From: Moesziomyces globuligerus
Lineage: Eukaryota; Basidiomycota; Ustilaginomycetes; Ustilaginales; Ustilaginaceae
Length of the DNA stretch: 64,000 nt
NCBI GenBank assembly: GCA_030849465.1
Contig: JARVLF010000002.1
Coordinates: 310,001-374,000 of the forward strand
Reading direction: 5' to 3'
Under the pieces are notes generated by a model that saw only the letters and a list, made by a program, of their open reading frames with translations, searched no databases and was not told where the DNA came from. Both the position numbers and the translations under genes were made by a program. Positions 33,001 through 39,903 of the stretch are shown here, in pieces; within the stretch, counting starts at the first letter, position 1; every line of letters begins with the position of its first letter.

Positions 33001-34328
33001 TTTTCGCTCAGGATGGCGCTTGCGAACTTGGCTTCCGAGTTGGTTCTGTGAACCACTGCCGCACAATCTAAAGACGCGAAATTCCAACGATGCTTGAGCT
33101 TCGCTAGGTGCGAACCGGTATCGCTTGCGGCCACGCTGAAACCGACCTGCGAGGGTTGTAACCCCGGATCAGAGCGACTCGGGGCATCAGCCTGGTGCAC
33201 ATCGGATGAGCTCCCTCCTTCCTCCACAAGTATCGAGGGTTGATCCTTCGGCGCAATCGTGCTCTGGGCCCCTTCGCCAGCCTTGGTGCGGGCGGCCTTC
33301 ACATCGGGGGCATGGGTGGAACCGGCCGCTTCTCCGCCGGACGAGGCAGGATGATGTGTGTCGTTGACGCTTTCGCCATGCTGTGGTGCGGCGCTCGGCC
33401 CGTCTGAGGGCTCATGGGTCTGCGCTCGTTCGGCCACCTCTTGGCCTTTCTCGGCATTTTCGTCCTTTGCGTGAGGTTTGCTGCGTCCCGAAGAGTCTTG
33501 TTCCAGACGCTGCTTCCACTCTTTAAAGCTGAGGAACTCCCCCTGTCCTTGTTCTGCTGACCATGCGTCATACTCGCTCAAGCCGAGAGCACCACGAACG
33601 TCTGCTGAGGGCGGGGCATCCGTCCTTGAAGAGGGACGAGCCTCAACATCCCCGAGCTGAGTCGCCTGACCACCTTGTCCATTGGATGCTGGTTGCCATT
33701 CGTGTCTCCCATCTCTTTGCCTCCAGAACCCTTCGTCGCCAGGACCAGGGTATGGCGGCAGGAGGTTGTCACGCGAGTCTGCCGTGTCGCCTTGAGGCTT
33801 GGCCGAGGGGGATGTTGCATCGCCGATCTCTGGTAGTCGGCCATGCGACCTCGCTTCGGGACCTTGCTCCGTACCTCGAATCACGATCGTACCCGAGACA
33901 GCGTAGGTGGCGCTGGGCGCTCTCTCGATAGGATCAGCATCTGAGCCCGGTCGAATGAGCGGCTCAACTTCGGGGAGGCTGCAGACCAGGAGATCAGCAC
34001 TGACACTGGGAGGTCCCTCGCTTTCCGTCGGCGCGGGAGCCCTCATCGGATTTCCGCAGACATGCTCGAAGAAGTCGGTGGTCCTTCTGCAGCCATGATG
34101 GAGGTCCGAATAGGCGTGGACTGGATCTACAAGAGACGCCGGCTGCGCTCGCACATCGGCGTCTCCAGCGAAAGCAGGCCGACCGGCATCGGGCCACGTC
34201 CGGCCACGGTCCGCTTGGTGGTGACCATCGTTCGCGTCGTCGCCTGAGTCCAGCAGGAAAGCGTGCGACGCATCGATGAGCTGAGAAGACACGATCAACA
34301 CCAGCGGCGAAAGAAGTTTGAGGCGCAT
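30090..34328 (-). CDS. SLP1: SUN-domain ER membrane protein (SLP1/SUCO/OPT type)
   Basis: A 1412-residue predicted ER glycoprotein with a mid-protein SUN domain. In yeast the homologue Slp1 works with Emp65 to protect folding soluble ER proteins. A signal peptide is present (MRLKLLSPLVLIVSSQLIDASHA). About 24-405 is low complexity. The SUN domain lies at about 410-565 (HRWNFASLDCAAVV, GGTQFVIVELCEEIKIDTLVLANYEFFSNMFK, FRYVRIDFLEHFGSEYYCPVSLLRVYG). A coiled-coil-prone region (ALEANATLSHSYIEHSGQML, EMLRALNSSNW) precedes a single transmembrane helix at about 908-932 (IAQLIMLLVVFVFVGLT). A very long basic, S/R-rich tail of some 480 residues follows and is predicted cytosolic. Position of the SUN domain before the TM separates this class from nuclear-envelope SUN proteins. 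Start 34328. Confidence 0.88.
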   Translation of the reverse strand: MRLKLLSPLVLIVSSQLIDASHAFLLDSGDDANDGHHQADRGRTWPDAGRPAFAGDADVRAQPASLVDPVHAYSDLHHGCRRTTDFFEHVCGNPMRAPAPTESEGPPSVSADLLVCSLPEVEPLIRPGSDADPIERAPSATYAVSGTIVIRGTEQGPEARSHGRLPEIGDATSPSAKPQGDTADSRDNLLPPYPGPGDEGFWRQRDGRHEWQPASNGQGGQATQLGDVEARPSSRTDAPPSADVRGALGLSEYDAWSAEQGQGEFLSFKEWKQRLEQDSSGRSKPHAKDENAEKGQEVAERAQTHEPSDGPSAAPQHGESVNDTHHPASSGGEAAGSTHAPDVKAARTKAGEGAQSTIAPKDQPSILVEEGGSSSDVHQADAPSRSDPGLQPSQVGFSVAASDTGSHLAKLKHRWNFASLDCAAVVHRTNSEAKFASAILSEKKDRYMLSPCPHRNGKSKGGTQFVIVELCEEIKIDTLVLANYEFFSNMFKKFTVTAARQLTGRASDWTQLGVFRARNVRGQQVFRIQSAPRSEAFFRYVRIDFLEHFGSEYYCPVSLLRVYGITEMEEYKREFEEHPSELDSIPGVGEGEQSFVEDAVEAAVVPEEPLSRETLSIDAVNLTTKDEDVWRKHEQAFQRKLQNQSFAHLPGDADVYDGGAQERETQAAQTPPSQEGPESHSGKASSSAPPAPSSDLVESVDSQIHGRCALEEDPARIAGDKCLRPLREMDPFRALTAIRPKVSEGLASPSGQAAKPGGSSVSAPTIPPSGAPGTDADGEHERVRRASAPRAGGPPQTSPGSESVYRAIHRRLNALEANATLSHSYIEHSGQMLREVFARMEKRQELRMSEMLRALNSSNWQQIEGLKRRQHVDLQRAIFEFDVHRQQADSERRALLREVHILAEEVLLEKRLSIAQLIMLLVVFVFVGLTRGSRAVPLLHSGLAKIGRTSKRREGRGELQGILPGSPKRMTPRSERSMDTRLPHPHASPLPEKLQSNRSPARPELGVGRSLGAMRVKQDADGSTLAGIRPSMPTQGSLDGAYAKKVPSSGPKSAHQVQATAHRARSQGESLLGLLSHPGTKRRLILLLGALDALDRRTDRRRGPKAPLPRSVPRHARIDDAGPMEAQMWQRRRPLGDAHRALRSQKIISVQNRDTDHRHARDHTTPTRDRRAGGAGLDDLAGMSSDWTERSENEEASENAACLSEEDLRDCQVPRTVDLSTTPAMHFGGQIRLSDSHIEGERSTPVLPGLARTLPAARTLPANDASSDPRTASESGQLLSAHPRMRPSTASEQAFSAAWSNSRGFSSDSESEGGAWHRVLPRRTGNGASLRRARQGTLDGKSGNNAKGGGKSESLERRSSPRPSSAQSQTHKTHRPGLARLFGARQTDEAGLNSPNDRRSGTPDTIRGVNTA

Positions 34329-35194
34329 TTCGCCGGAATGAGAGGTCGCGTTTAGGTGCAGCGATTCATGGCAAGCTGTGCATTCCTACAGCCACTTGTC
34401 TGGACTCTGCGCGATGTGCTGAGGTGGAGAGGGGTGGAATGGTCGTGAGAACGCGCAAAGTGTTGGTGGGAAATCGTGGGGTGGCGGTAGGGTGAGGCAC
34501 GAGGTGTGTGTGTCCGTGCCTGCGCAGTTCACCTAATTTGCTTCAACGTGGAGGCCCCACCCGGATGTGCTTTCGTCAAGTGTGGATTTTCCGAGTCCCG
34601 GAAGAAACAAGAATCACACGAATGCGAACACCGAGACTGACACCCATACTGATCCCTGAAATATACGTAATCCCGGGGTGGACTCCCCTACCCCACAGGT
34701 CGTTTCGAGCAAGGTAGAACCACAAGCTTCCATGGTGCCAATCAGTGAAAAACCAGCCGTCGCTTCACCTCCAGCCTGCTTTTTCCGCGGTCTGAGCGCG
34801 CGCGATTGTCGTCGATCGCACCTCTTGGCGTTTAACCAGCAATATGTATTGCCGTGACATGTTGTTCAGAGGGCAGCATGTTCGCTGGTCACCGGAGGCT
34901 GCAAGTGCATGGGTGACAGGAGCCCCGTCAATCCAAGGGCTGGAAATCGGAACATGGGGACATAACCGCCTCTTTTCCTTGGATCTGAGTGTCTCTACAT
35001 CATGAAAGTCATATCCGAACAAATTCGTAATAATATGAGTCCGCGGGCTCAGCCTCATGCCTCCAATGAGCCATCCAGGCTGGCTGCTGGGTCACTGCTT
35101 TTTTTCCTTAGCACACAACCACTGAGGCTATTGATATCGGAAAAAGACGCGGGCTATGTTGCTGAGCCACCCCGGGTGGCTTCCACAGTCATAC

Positions 35195-35337
35195 ATATCC
35201 TAACAAGTGGCGGGGTGGCGAAGGACCAGCCACCCAGCAGCCACCACGGGTGGCTGCGACGCGTCAGCCACCCATTAGCCACCCACACACGATGGCTGAT
35301 GGGTGGCTGGTCATTCGCCACCTCGCCACTTGGATAT
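35195..35337. repeat. Palindromic MITE-like repeat, copy A (most complete)
   Basis: A 143-bp element with about 45-bp terminal inverted repeats. The left arm runs ATATCC...GTGGCGGGGTGGCGAAGG then ACCAGCCACCCAGCAGCCA. The right arm, reverse complemented, runs ATATCCAAGTGGCGAGGTG then GCGAATGACCAGCCACCCA. Internal sequence CGACGCGTCAGCCACCCATT and ACCCACACACGATGGCTGAT recurs in copies B, C and E. Confidence 0.8.
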
Positions 35338-36064
35338 GAGTTATGAGTAGCTTGGGATGCGACTATCACCTTTCGTGTTTTTTCTCGCAATATCCGTGGC
35401 GGTTTGCGGCCACCACGTTGCGTCGCTCGATGAATTTTAATTTGATGAGTTACAAAAACGTTTGGGTGAGCGCCATGATGTAACTTTTGCGTCATGAGTT
35501 GTGATACAAATCCATGTCGGAAAAAGTCGTGAGGTATGTTCGCTAGGCCAAACCCTCGCCAACCCCCCTTGGTACGTTATGCCGTGTCTCAAAGCCACCA
35601 ACCTGAGCCATCCAGAGTGGCCTGGAGAGTGGCTGAGTCCACGTACGTATCGACTTTTTCGGGTATGGAAAAAGGTAGGGCGAATGCATTATGCCTGGTC
35701 GAACAAACCAAAAGTTCACGGGAAACGTTATGAGGCAAAAGCCGTGAGTGTCGGTCGCAGTTCGTGTAAATCAATCATATTGTTCGTCATGCCTGAGGGT
35801 CCACTACACCGTTCGGCTATCCCGAAATATTCTAGAGTCTCCTGTGACACATGACTTTTACTCATGGTTTGCACTTCTTCACAGCATCATAGAAATGCAT
35901 GGTGAGAGCTCTGGAGTCATCCGTACATGATACATTCATATGGATGTGTATGATAGATCATGTCAATGTACCCTGCCAACTCATGACTGACGAGATGACG
36001 ATCGATCAGCTACCTATCAGCCATCCACCGGCGATGACTGATCGATTCGGGAATCATCAGTCAT

Positions 36065-36225
36065 TCATCTCCTGAAAAGCGGCGAGGTGGCGATCCACCA
36101 GCCACTCGATATGGCTACGACGCTCCAGCCACCCTTCGGCCACCCACGCGCGATGGCTGATCAGCCACCCGGGGTGGCTGACGGGTGGCTCGTGGATCGC
36201 CACCTCGCCGTTTTCCAGGATATGA
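36065..36225. repeat. Palindromic MITE-like repeat, copy B
   Basis: A 161-bp element. The left arm begins TCATCTCCTGAAAAGCGGCG then AGGTGGCGATCCACCAGCCA. The right arm, reverse complemented, begins TCATATCCTGGAAAACGGCG then AGGTGGCGATCCACGAGCCA. The arms match over about 41 bp with few mismatches. The internal CGACGCTCCAGCCACCC and CGATGGCTGAT segments match copy A. Confidence 0.8.
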
Positions 36226-36636
36226 CATTGGCTTCGTGTATGCAAAGTCTTTCATGTGTGTGTGACAGCCCTTTCTTCACCGTCTGCTGAATAAAATCAT
36301 GGATGCTAGTGCATTTATCCTTCAACGACCGAGCATCTTGTGACCGCAAGAGAATGTAAAAAGAGCAAGTTTCTCGCCATGTTTCAACAGAAGCCTGATT
36401 TTGCATGTTTCCACACACAGACTAGCACAGAAAGTCACTTAAACCCTTTTATATAAATTGACAGCTCTTCCACCGTCCACCAAACAAAACTTATGTGCGA
36501 TTATAATTTTTCCTTCCAACACATGCCATTCTTGGGGAGAGTTGCATCACAAACGCGTCACAACAAATCATAATCTGAACATGAAAAGTCTGAAGGTGGC
36601 GACAGAGTCATATCGAAAATAAAGAGTTGTGACGTT

Positions 36637-36749
36637 TTCCAAGCCACCCCTCAAGCCACCACGGGTGGCTTACACTCCAAGCCACTCGCAAGCCACCCAC
36701 GCACACTCTAGTGGCTTGAAATTCCAAGCCACTACCTAAGCCACTACCA
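36637..36749. repeat. Related repeat with AAGCCACC cores (copy F)
   Basis: Alternating CAAGCCACC and GGTGGCTT/GTGGCTTG motifs in both orientations, as in the main family, but AAGCC replaces CAGCC and the GGCGAGGTGGCG arms are missing. Probably a subfamily. Confidence 0.6.
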
Positions 36750-36813
36750 AATTCCAAAATATGCGTCGCTCTCTGGCCCAGCTCAAAATTGCAAAAAAAA
36801 TAAGCGTCTCTCC

Positions 36814-36897
36814 GGAATCAAACCAGGGACCTCCACATGGACGCGTGAGCCCAGTCCCTCACTTTATCCAACTGCGCCACACACACCCGCGTAGCAG
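36814..36897 (-). repeat. tRNA-like / SINE-like sequence 1
   Basis: The minus strand has an A-box-like TGGCGCAGTTGG (36868-36879) and, about 44 bp further, a B-box-like GGTTTGATTCC (36814-36824), then GGAGAGACGC and a T-rich tail. It cannot fold as a good tRNA: acceptor strands do not pair and the T stem has a mismatch. It shares its 3' end plan with the copy near 37.6 kb. Confidence 0.5.
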
Positions 36898-36989
36898 GTT
36901 TTGGGGATTCGGCATCCATATACATGTCAAATGGCCAAATTCCGGTCAAATTCCAGAATTCCAACTTTGAGACGCGTGCTTGTTACGGG

Positions 36990-37082
36990 AGGTAAGCCAC
37001 CCGCCAAGCCACTACCCCCTAGTGGCTTAATTTGGAAGCCACCACTAAGCCACCCGTAGTGGCTAGAGGGTGGCTTGGCTCA
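36990..37082. repeat. Related repeat with AAGCCACC cores (copy G)
   Basis: GTAAGCCACCCGCCAAGCCA ... TAGTGGCTTAA ... AAGCCACCC ... GGTGGCTTGGCT: inverted arrangement of the same core in the AAGCC variant form. Confidence 0.6.
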
Positions 37083-37134
37083 TGTCACACTCCTTTTTTC
37101 GCGATGTGATTAAGTGTGTCCGTCAAGTAACATG

Positions 37135-37222
37135 TATCAAATCCTAAGAAGAGGCGAGGTGGCGAAGGACAAGCCATCCCCTCCTGGTGGCTGATGGGTG
37201 GCTGGTCTCCGCCACCTCCCCT
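37135..37222. repeat. MITE-like repeat, shortened copy D
   Basis: The left arm ATCCTAAGAAGAGGCGAGGT then GGCGAAGGACAAGCCATCC and a right part TGGTGGCTGATGGGTGGCTG then GTCTCCGCCACCTCC. The internal segment found in A, B, C and E is deleted. Confidence 0.65.
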
Positions 37223-37589
37223 GCCAACTCTGCACATCCAAATCGTGCCAAATTCGACGCTTCACGTCCAAATGATGTATAATGGGCGTCTTTTGGCTGC
37301 CTGCTGGGCCTCATGTCTCCGTACTGGAGCCACTCCATTCATCCGCACTCCATAAATCCGCGCTCCAGCCATCCGCAGCGCAATGGACAAAGGATGCATA
37401 ATCATCAAATATTTGCAGAGCTTTGCATGCGCTGTTCAGAGATTTGCTGAAAATCATGATTTGCGTTGCAAAAACCGACTCAAATCGCTGAGATACGGCC
37501 CAAATAGCGCAGAGGCCCAAATAGCGCTAAGATGATGTCAAATAGCTTCAAATTGCATACATGCTAGCTGGTATCGCAGGTATGAGGAG

Positions 37590-37700
37590 CTATGCAGTAG
37601 GGTCAACAGGCGTGGCTTGGGTACGCGTGTTTGGAGGTGAAGGTAACCTCTGCCGGCCTTGGGTTCGACTCCTGGAGACGCGTCAATTTCTTATTTTTCG
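37590..37700 (+). repeat. tRNA-like / SINE-like sequence 2
   Basis: Contains a perfect Pol III B-box (GGTTCGACTCC, 37662-37672) followed by TGGAGACGCG and an AT-rich tail TTATTTTTCGAATTTTGA, close to the tail of sequence 1 (TTATTTTTTTTGCAATTTTG). The A box is degenerate. A 15-base G run follows at 37717-37731. Confidence 0.5.
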
Positions 37701-37731
37701 AATTTTGAAAAGGGGAGGGGGGGGGGGGGGG

Positions 37732-37862
37732 TTGGCTGCTAATTAGCAACCATCCATCAGCCATCGTGTGTGGGTGGCTAACGAGTGGCTGGGGCGTCGC
37801 AGCCACCCTGGGTGGCTGATGGGTGGCTGCTCCTCGCCAGCTCGCCGTTCTTCAGGATATGA
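37732..37862. repeat. MITE-like repeat, copy E
   Basis: Read on the minus strand it begins TCATATCCTGAAGAACGGCG then AGCTGGCGAGGAGCAGCCAC, followed by GGTGGCTGCGACGCCCCAGC and CCCACACACGATGGCTGATG, so it is an inverted copy of element A. Its other end is eroded next to a G run. Confidence 0.7.
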
Positions 37863-38211
37863 TTAAACGGCATGGCTAGTTTCCATGATTTTATACTCGT
37901 GACTGCAAAAAAGAGACCTTTGCGTGGCGAGCCACCAGGGGAGCCACTTTTGGCTCAAGTCAATCATGAATGAGTCTGTGCGGGTGGCTCGTAAGAGGCA
38001 CGCACGAGGCTTCCTTCGCCACCTACTCACACGCTCATGGCTTCATATGCATGATGCGTGATGCTTCAGGCCTCTCTCGTTCCTTGCGGCACGTCGATCT
38101 CCCTTTTTGCGATATGATTCATGGTTGAGCAGCCGCCGCGGGCGACTGCGAGGGCACTGCTCGTCACCACCTCGCATTTCAAAACATGAGATCATACCAT
38201 AACGGAAAAAG

Positions 38212-38401
38212 TCATATCCAAAAAAGCGGCGAGGTGGCGGAGGACCAGCCAGCCACCCATTAGCCACCCACACACGATGGCTGATGGGTGGCTGGTCGCC
38301 AGCAGCCACCCGGCAGCCACCCGGCAGCCACCCGGCAGCCACCCGGCAGCCACCCGGCAGCCACCCGGCAGCCACCCGGCAGCCACCCAAGGTAGCTGGA
38401 G
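38212..38401. repeat. MITE-like repeat, copy C with internal minisatellite
   Basis: The left arm TCATATCCAAAAAAGCGGCG then AGGTGGCGGAGGACCAGCCA, and the A-type core CCATTAGCCACCCACACACG then ATGGCTGATGGGTGGCTGGT. The right arm is replaced by an 11-bp tandem array and the terminal GGATATGA is not found. Confidence 0.75.
38302..38389. repeat. 11-bp minisatellite, 8 units
   Basis: Seven perfect GCAGCCACCCG units plus a final GCAGCCACCCA. The unit is the same core as the surrounding MITE-like family, so the array looks like an expansion inside copy C. Confidence 0.92.
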
Positions 38402-38566
38402 TATTACTTCTCGTCGCCAACTCGGGAGCTGTTCGGAAAGGATTCGAAGCTGACGACGGTGAAGAATCGTTGGCTTGCGCTTCATGTTTGTCGGCCGTCC
38501 CCCGCAGCCAATCATGCGACGGCCGTTTCCGGGTGACGTCCCGGTGGCATCCTGCTGCTTCCCGTA

Positions 38567-39473
38567 ACGTGTCTACAGTAATTCTCGTGATGCTGTACTT
38601 CTCGTGAAATTTCAAACATGCGCACCCTACAGCAGATGGCTATATTTTTGAAAAGTCATGGTAAATCTGAGATGGTGTCATTTTCCGCAGACAGCGTTGA
38701 TGGCTGCCTCTGATGTGATCAGCACGTAGACAGCATACCTGTCTGCTTGCTGATCCAACTTTGGTCAACTTCAGCCATCTGGAGACCAAGATGCTGCGCT
38801 TTGAAGTTGTGCATGCTGCCTTCAGGCACTTTACCAGTCTTTTATTGAAAAACGTACTTCCTCCTATATCTCAGGCCCAGGTACACCAAACACAGATCTG
38901 ATCCGGCCATCATGAGTGTTCACCAAGTGACACTGGAGTAAGCACATAATCTCTGTCCGCAACAAATCTGGATACCGTGGTTTTCCAAGATGAAGGTTTG
39001 CAAAAATTTACAGGCAGCAGAGCAGTGTCAATTTTCCATGTTTTTGACCCATCCATCAATCACCGCAACTAAGACACTAACGTTGTATTCTTTGCTGCTA
39101 CCTGTGTTGACAGCGCTGATGTTCTTTGTGGCCATCAGAAGAGATGTCCACATTTGTGCTCAATGGCCGTGATATGGTCAGAACTAGTTATTTAAGGAAA
39201 TCACTGGTAAAGTGCCCAAATGCACCAAGCACAACTTCAAGTCACGGTGTCTCTGTATTTGGGTTGCTGAGGTGGACCAAATCAATGTGATGTACAGTCT
39301 GGCATGGTGTTGACCCATTGGACACAGACAAAGGCAGTGTTGACGTTGTTTCCAAGGACTGACGCCATCTCAAATTGAGAGGGGTATTTTCAAAATGTAG
39401 CCATCTGCTGTAGGGTGCGCATGTTTGAAATTTCACGAGAAGTACAGCATCACGAGAATTACTGTAGACACGT
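38567..39473. mobile_element. Non-autonomous Tc1/mariner-like element with long inverted repeats
   Basis: A 907-bp element flanked by TA on both sides (38565-38566 and 39474-39475). The outermost about 80 bp are nearly perfect inverted repeats, starting ACGTGTCTACAGTAATTCTC and running to ACCCTACAGCAGATGGCTA. Beyond this the arms stay recognisable but diverged to about 270 bp; an inner block (GAAGTTGTGC...GGCACTTTACCAG) is at 38803-38838 and in mirror position at 39203-39238. The central about 360 bp has no transposase-like frame. The TA duplication points to the Tc1/mariner superfamily; lack of coding capacity makes it non-autonomous. Confidence 0.75.
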
Positions 39474-39643
39474 TATCGTCCACCTCAGGCGCGTCCCTCG
39501 GTGCCTTCTCCAACGTCATTCTGATTCTTAGAGATGCTTCTCTGACTTCATGCGCACTCATCACTGCTTCGGTCCTGGCTGCTCTACTCATGACTCAACA
39601 CCGTATGAGCGCGCATGATCGAGAACGTCAGCGCCCACACTGA
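39474..39643 (+). pseudogene. Hydrophobic reading-frame remnant interrupted by the inverted-repeat element
   Basis: Immediately right of the element, a plus-strand frame reads VSSTSGASLGAFSNVILIL, then a hydrophobic stretch (ALITASVLAALLM), and stops at 39643. Left of the element (about 38538-38566) the same frame gives RPGGILLLP, preceded by an in-frame TGA at 38535-38537. Removing the element and one TA joins the two parts in frame. This resembles the C-terminal end of a membrane transporter, but the fragment is too short for a firm family call. Confidence 0.35.
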
Positions 39644-39903
39644 TCTATCCATAGAATACCATAGCGCGGCTTGATGAATGATGATCCGATTATATACAGT
39701 ATTAGTGATGCATTCGCGTTCTCCTGAGATTATGGATTGCGTTTTGAACGACAAGGATCAGGCGCAGACCCACACTTCGTGGATGCGAGAGGCCTCTTGC
39801 ATCGACGAGCGTCGAGGGAGCGGACGTTTCCGGAGTCGAGGATTGTGATTTTGAGATCGTGAACTGAGAGCCCTCGTTGGAAAGTGTCGAGAAGTCAATG
39901 CGG

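Larger units (their letters stand above)
34329..39903. other. AT-richer gene-free repeat island
   Basis: About 5.5 kb without a credible gene, visibly poorer in GC than the flanks. The first about 700 bp carry the promoter of the SUN gene. From about 35.0 to 38.4 kb, palindromic repeats with the core AGCCACC/GGTGGCT recur (about forty copies of the core), interleaved with two tRNA-like sequences. From 38567 to 39473 lies a TA-flanked inverted-repeat element. The rest is unique AT-rich DNA with many stop codons. All short open frames here are products of the repeats or chance. Confidence 0.8.

Noticed and set aside
36814..36897. Functional tRNA gene
   Set aside because: Acceptor strands do not pair, the T stem has a mismatch, and the anticodon loop is not 7 bases; kept only as a tRNA-like repeat.
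38302..38389. CRISPR-like look of the repeated array
   Set aside because: No spacers between units; an 11-bp head-to-tail minisatellite in a eukaryotic genome.
38043..38615. 190-codon minus-strand frame with PGGCRVAAGWL repeats
   Set aside because: Produced entirely by the 11-bp minisatellite and MITE arms; no protein family.
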